DNA from: JBLNBU01 sp050260215
GTDB lineage: Bacteria; Pseudomonadota; Alphaproteobacteria; Rhodospirillales; Magnetospirillaceae
Length of the DNA stretch: 17,832 nucleotides
Assembly: GCA_050260215.1 (NCBI GenBank)
Contig: JBLNBU010000114.1
Location: forward strand, 1-17,832
Reading direction: 5' to 3'
Positions 14,987 to 17,832 of this stretch are shown piece after piece; positions within the stretch are counted from its first letter, which is position 1; the number at the start of each line of letters is the position of its first letter. The position numbers and the translations under genes were made by a program. Under the pieces are notes generated by a model that was not told the origin of the DNA, ran no database searches, and saw only the letters and a list, made by a program, of their open reading frames with translations.

Positions 14987-15223
14987 GGTGGACAGGCTAA
15001 GCGTTTCGACGATTTCGGTCTGGACCTGGACGCCCCTCCGCCCTCCCTTTCGGCAGACGATATCACCTCATCTATTGGCGAACAGCCATCTGCGACCGTC
15101 CAGCGTGAAGCGGAGGAGTTGAAGTTCTCGGCCTGCCTCCCCCCTGCGATGGGCGCCTCGATCATCCTTCAACGGCAATTCGATTTCGAAATGGCCGGAG
15201 CAGTCCTGATCGAGCGCCGTTAG
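14861..15223 (+). pseudogene. C-terminal remnant of a DEAD/DEAH-box helicase
   Basis: The + strand frame reads IEEFSFLEGR, then DGNGTRWWTFAGGKVNAVLA, and ends KFSACLPPAMGASIILQRQF before a TAG stop. The WWTFAGG-x-NA-LA pattern and the late LPP motif are typical of the C-terminal part of large Lhr-like DEAD/DEAH helicases of mobile elements. The ATPase domains are absent: the frame loses meaning left of about 14860, where the Gly-zipper ORF of the opposite strand begins. A GTG at 14960 could start an 87-residue product, but a remnant is more likely. The family is judged from memory of the motif. Confidence 0.5.
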
Positions 15224-15231
15224 GGACGGGG

Positions 15232-15399
15232 AACGCCGTTACCGTCGACGCCAACGTCAAGGATAGCCTGGAAAATGCGATATCGGAGGTCGTCGAGCGC
15301 GCGCTTTCCGACTCTGATCGGGCGCATCTCGATGTTCTCCGGTTCAGCCCATCGCTAGATGGATTTCGTCGGAGGTTCGCCAGGCCAAGACGTGGTTGA
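15232..15399 (+). pseudogene. Possible further gene remnant without a start
   Basis: Directly after the helicase remnant, in another frame, an open stretch reads NAVTVDANVKDSLENAISEV and continues with RALSDSDRAHLDVLRFSPSL to a stop at 15397. The composition is protein-like but there is no start codon or ribosome site. It overlaps the end of the leftward 75-residue gene. It could be frame-shifted helicase tail or unrelated debris. Confidence 0.25.
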
Positions 15400-15571
15400 C
15401 CCGGCCATTGGACATGGCAATAAGGTCCTCGGCGATTTCGGCGGTGGTCAGCCCCCGAAAACTCGCGTTCACGGCGTAGATCTCGGCGTCATCGAGAATC
15501 TCGGCGGGGAGCGAGCCCCAGGCGTAAGCAGTGACTCCATCGGGGCCGGTGTGCCCCTGTATCTTGCTCAT
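15344..15571 (-). CDS. Hypothetical 75-residue protein, end of kfrA operon
   Basis: It starts MSKIQGHTGPDG at the ATG at 15571, with GGGAGG 5 bases upstream; a GTG two codons earlier is less likely. The protein is acidic and soluble, with SLPAEILDDAEIYAVNASF and GLTTAEIAEDL as its most protein-like parts. No family is recognised. It lies 19 bp after the preceding gene and is the last of five leftward genes, so it is probably co-transcribed with kfrA. Confidence 0.65.
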   Translation of the reverse strand: MSKIQGHTGPDGVTAYAWGSLPAEILDDAEIYAVNASFRGLTTAEIAEDLIAMSNGRVNHVLAWRTSDEIHLAMG

Positions 15572-15590
15572 GTTCACCTCCCGTCAGGCG

Positions 15591-15854
15591 CTACATCTTG
15601 CCCCGCTCGGCCTCCTCCAGCCGACGCAGCTGTCCGCGAGCCAGGTTGAACCAGCCGATGCCGTAGTTGCGCATCAGGGCGGACTTCGCGTCGGCGAGGG
15701 TTTCGTAGACCCCGCCCTGGCTGTCGGCGTTCGGGAGGTATTGTTCCTGGACGTGGCGGATTCTGTTCCGGATAGCCTCCGGGTCGCCGTCGACGCGGGC
15801 GAGCTTGATCCAGCGGTGGCCGTTGGGATAGGCGGCGGCAAGGATTCTGATCAT
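15591..15854 (-). CDS. Hypothetical 87-residue protein
   Basis: AAAGGAG lies 8 bases before the ATG, and the start overlaps the stop of the upstream gene as ATGA, a sign of translational coupling. The sequence begins MIRILAAAYPNGHRWIKLAR. Aromatic and basic residues are spread through it, and the tail is charged (LRRLEEAERGKM). A small soluble protein with no recognised family. Its place in the kfrA operon suggests a plasmid or element maintenance accessory role, but this is context only. Confidence 0.65.
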   Translation of the reverse strand: MIRILAAAYPNGHRWIKLARVDGDPEAIRNRIRHVQEQYLPNADSQGGVYETLADAKSALMRNYGIGWFNLARGQLRRLEEAERGKM

Positions 15855-16219
15855 TTGGCAACTCCTTTCCTGCGATGTTCGAGTGCGGCGTCATCCTTGG
15901 CGGCCTTCCCGCTCCCAGTCCGAGCGAGCGACGGCCCCAACCACCGCATCAGCATGCTGACGGTCAACAGGGTGGGGCCGTTTTCGTCGCAGAGATCGAA
16001 GACCGGCGAAAAGTTCGGATTGATCGTCAGCGTCTTGACGCCTTCCGACGATTGGCCGTTCGGCGCTTCGACCAAGCACTGTTCGAATCCGACGATGTGA
16101 TCGACGTTGACGACGAATTCATCGCCATCCGCATGGGTCGGCGTGTCTTCGGCGAAGCTCACAAGTAGCATTCGCCCGATCATTTTAAATTCGAAATTCG
16201 GCTCTATCCGGTCGGTCAT
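15851..16219 (-). CDS. Hypothetical 122-residue protein
   Basis: AGAGGAAC stands about 7 bases before the ATG at 16219. It reads as a small beta-rich soluble domain (MLLVSFAEDTPTHADGDEFV, NVDHIVGFEQCLV, VKTLTINPNFSPVFDL) with a basic C-terminal tail. Not recognised. It lies 14 bp downstream of a 27-codon ORF that overlaps the kfrA stop and is coupled by ATGA to the next gene. Confidence 0.65.
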   Translation of the reverse strand: MTDRIEPNFEFKMIGRMLLVSFAEDTPTHADGDEFVVNVDHIVGFEQCLVEAPNGQSSEGVKTLTINPNFSPVFDLCDENGPTLLTVSMLMRWLGPSLARTGSGKAAKDDAALEHRRKGVAK

Positions 16220-16233
16220 TACAAGTTCCTCTG

Positions 16234-16317
16234 TTACTTAGGGTTCATCGGCCCGGTGCTCCCGCCGACAAGGGGTTGCAGCTCTTCCATCCGTCGGACC
16301 ACTTGCGTATCAGGCAT
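16234..16317 (-). CDS. 27-residue ORF coupled to kfrA
   Basis: Its ATG overlaps the kfrA stop (ATGCCTGA), GGGGAAAG lies 4 bases upstream, and the stop sits 14 bp before the next gene's start. It begins MPDTQVVRRMEELQPLVGG. It fills the gap between kfrA and the 122-residue gene with operon-like spacing, which favours a real small gene, but size alone cannot prove coding. Confidence 0.4.
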   Translation of the reverse strand: MPDTQVVRRMEELQPLVGGSTGPMNPK

Positions 16318-17410
16318 CGCGCTTTCCCCGACGGCGGGCCGCCGTGGCCGCGGCCTCGGCAGCCGGGTGTCCGGCACCGTTCAACCCAAGCCGCTCGAGC
16401 GCTTCGCGGACCTGCGGCGGCGCGTGGTTGGTCAGGATGTGGCGCGCCCGCGCGCCCTCCTCCGTCCCCATATCGAGGAGATGGCGAACAAGGGGGTGAT
16501 CGGCGTGCAAGGCGTCGATGGCGGTCACCGCCAAGGAGATGCCCAGGCGCAGGTCGATGGTCAGTGTGGAAAGCAGGTCTCGGAGACGGGCGATTTCAGC
16601 GCCGGCCTCCGCCTGCTGCTGAGCGGCCATCTGGCGAACCTCATCCAGTTGGCCGCGCATCGCACCGGCCTCCACGAGGGCGGTAACGAGGTTATTGCGG
16701 GTCGCAGTGGCATCGGCCCGGGCTTCCTCCAACACAGCCCTCAGCCGGTCGGCTTCGGCGGCCAGTGCAGACAGCTGGCCGGCCAATTCGCCATTCGCAT
16801 GGCGCAGTTGGGCCCGGTCCTCGTCCACCGACTTCGTCCGGACGGTCAGGTCGGCAATGACAGCTGCCATCCTCGCGGATTCGGTGGCCGCCTTGTCCTC
16901 GACGCTACGCTGCCGCTCCTCCTGGCGCACCAGCCGCTCCCGGAGAGCGGCGGCGTCCCTTTCGCGCACCTCCAACTGCTCGGCCAGGTCCGCGATGCGG
17001 TCGTCGCTCCTGTCGATTGCCGCAGCAGCACCGGCCATCTGCTCTTCGTAAGCCGCGCGGGTTTCCGCCAACTGGTCGCGTTCAGCCTGGTAGCGGGCGG
17101 CCACCGTGGCGTCCACGTCCTTGTAGATGGCGTGTACGGCGGTAGAGAGCAGACCGGCGAGTCGGCTCTGCATCTCGGCGAGCTGCGCCTCCACCGGCGG
17201 GGGCAGCGGCCTGGCCTCGCCGTTCGGTTCGGGCATGTCGCCGGCCTGGGCGGCGACGTGGCGCAGCCACACCGCCTCCAGGCGATTCGCCCGGCCGCGG
17301 TCGCCCAGCGCCTCGCGCAAGGCCCAGCCGCTCACACGCTTGCCGGCAGCCACCAGCCGCCCGCCGGCCGCGATGATCTCGTCGTCGGTCACTTCACAGG
17401 GACGCGCCAT
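16310..17410 (-). CDS. kfrA: KfrA-like DNA-binding coiled-coil protein
   Basis: 366 residues. Residues 5-55 match the KfrA N-terminal DNA-binding domain (TDDEIIAAGGRLVAAGKRVS then WALREALGDRG and RLEAVWL). Residues 80-290 are almost pure Ala/Glu/Arg/Gln/Leu coiled coil, and the C-terminus ends in a basic RRRGKRDA. In plasmids such as RK2, KfrA binds its own promoter, represses it, and its coiled coil supports stable plasmid segregation. The start has AGGAGAAGG just upstream. AAAC-type direct repeats 50-90 bp upstream are a plausible operator. Its presence points to plasmid-derived or plasmid-like DNA in this part of the window. Confidence 0.85.
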   Translation of the reverse strand: MARPCEVTDDEIIAAGGRLVAAGKRVSGWALREALGDRGRANRLEAVWLRHVAAQAGDMPEPNGEARPLPPPVEAQLAEMQSRLAGLLSTAVHAIYKDVDATVAARYQAERDQLAETRAAYEEQMAGAAAAIDRSDDRIADLAEQLEVRERDAAALRERLVRQEERQRSVEDKAATESARMAAVIADLTVRTKSVDEDRAQLRHANGELAGQLSALAAEADRLRAVLEEARADATATRNNLVTALVEAGAMRGQLDEVRQMAAQQQAEAGAEIARLRDLLSTLTIDLRLGISLAVTAIDALHADHPLVRHLLDMGTEEGARARHILTNHAPPQVREALERLGLNGAGHPAAEAAATAARRRGKRDA

Positions 17411-17461
17411 TTACCTTCTCCTCTTGGCTCTATCGGCGCGCGCCCTTCGGGAGGGACGCCG

Positions 17462-17498
17462 ACAAACAAAACAAACAAACCGAACAAACAAACCAAAC
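17462..17498. repeat. AAAC-rich direct repeats upstream of kfrA
   Basis: AACAAACAAACC occurs at 17470-17481 and 17483-17494, a 13-bp period, with further ACAAAC units on both sides. The tract is strikingly C/A-only in GC-rich surroundings and lies between kfrA and the gene before it. It is a candidate KfrA operator or centromere-like site. Confidence 0.55.
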
Positions 17499-17526
17499 TC
17501 GACCTAGTGGGCGGCCGGGGTTGTCA

Positions 17527-17832
17527 CTACCTGTCTTTCCGCTTGCTCTTCCGCTGGCGCCGGCGGCGGTCCCTGCGCTCGGCGCGGGCGTCCGCCTCGT
17601 CATCGAGGCGCATGGCCTCCCTCAACGCGTAGAATTTGACCATCGCCATCGAGCCGCTCTCGACCGCGCCGATGGCCGTAGCTCCGTCACGGGAGCGGTA
17701 AAACAGCAGGTCGTAGTCGTGCACGCCCGGCATCGACTCGGGTCCCGGAGAGAAACGGGTGATGGTGATCAGCCAGTCGGACACCGTCAGGGTGTACGTG
17801 TCGGCGGGGATGCGGTGCTTGTTGGTGATGCT
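17527..17832 (-). CDS. Hypothetical protein, 5' end outside the window
   Basis: The frame is open to the right edge; the visible 101 codons begin SITNKHRIPADTYTLTVSDW. A GTG at 17784 could start an 85-residue form, but it has no ribosome site and the sequence before it still looks coding (a beta-strand-like pattern leading into DWLITITRFSPG). The C-terminus is very basic (RRDRRRRQRKSKRKDR), as in nucleic-acid-binding tails. Family not recognised. It lies 116 bp upstream of kfrA on the same strand. Confidence 0.6.
   Translation of the reverse strand, partial: SITNKHRIPADTYTLTVSDWLITITRFSPGPESMPGVHDYDLLFYRSRDGATAIGAVESGSMAMVKFYALREAMRLDDEADARAERRDRRRRQRKSKRKDR

Overview
The window is GC-rich with dense, overlapping bacterial genes and strong Shine-Dalgarno sites. 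Codon use and protein style suggest an alphaproteobacterium (Rhodospirillales-like is a guess). The content is that of a mobile or accessory region: defence genes, a tyrosine recombinase with repeat arrays beside it, gene debris, and a plasmid-type kfrA operon. No rRNA, tRNA, CRISPR array or housekeeping gene was seen.

Left part (1-7585, + strand): a ThsB-like TIR-domain gene is followed 44 bp later by a complete Wadjet operon. jetA (kleisin-like), jetB (MukE-like), jetC (SMC/MukB-like ATPase) and jetD (Toprim nuclease) are packed with 2 bp, -8 bp and -8 bp spacing. Wadjet complexes recognise and cut small circular DNA, so this is an anti-plasmid module. The TIR gene may be a co-transcribed partner or half of a Thoeris pair whose ThsA lies outside the window.

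Middle left (7463-11440, - strand): a very large gene converges on jetD and overlaps its end by 123 bp. It encodes a Rad50/SbcC-type ATPase (Walker A, CPVC zinc hook, Walker B) followed by a long extension. The extension ends in what reads as an S24/LexA-like peptidase domain with Ser1233 and Lys1274 at the spacing of the LexA catalytic dyad. A second, degenerate copy of the same fold seems to precede it. I do not recognise this architecture. It is the best candidate here for an undescribed system.

Middle right (11441-14428): a gene-poor stretch with a possible operator, two very small ORFs, one small conserved-looking hypothetical gene, and a leftward tyrosine recombinase. Upstream of the recombinase are two arrays of three GTTAA-type repeats, each with an exact 13-bp period. 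Between them are a perfect inverted repeat suited to a recombination core and a strong terminator. Together these look like an integrase-binding or attachment region.

Right part (14429-17832): a Gly-zipper membrane-type ORF whose 5' end lies antisense to a C-terminal remnant of a DEAD/DEAH-type helicase, then a leftward operon. The operon is kfrA (DNA-binding coiled-coil plasmid protein), a 27-codon coupled ORF and three small unknown genes. AAAC-rich direct repeats lie upstream of kfrA, and a partial gene runs off the right edge. The whole reads as a plasmid-like or integrative element carrying a defence cargo next to its recombinase.
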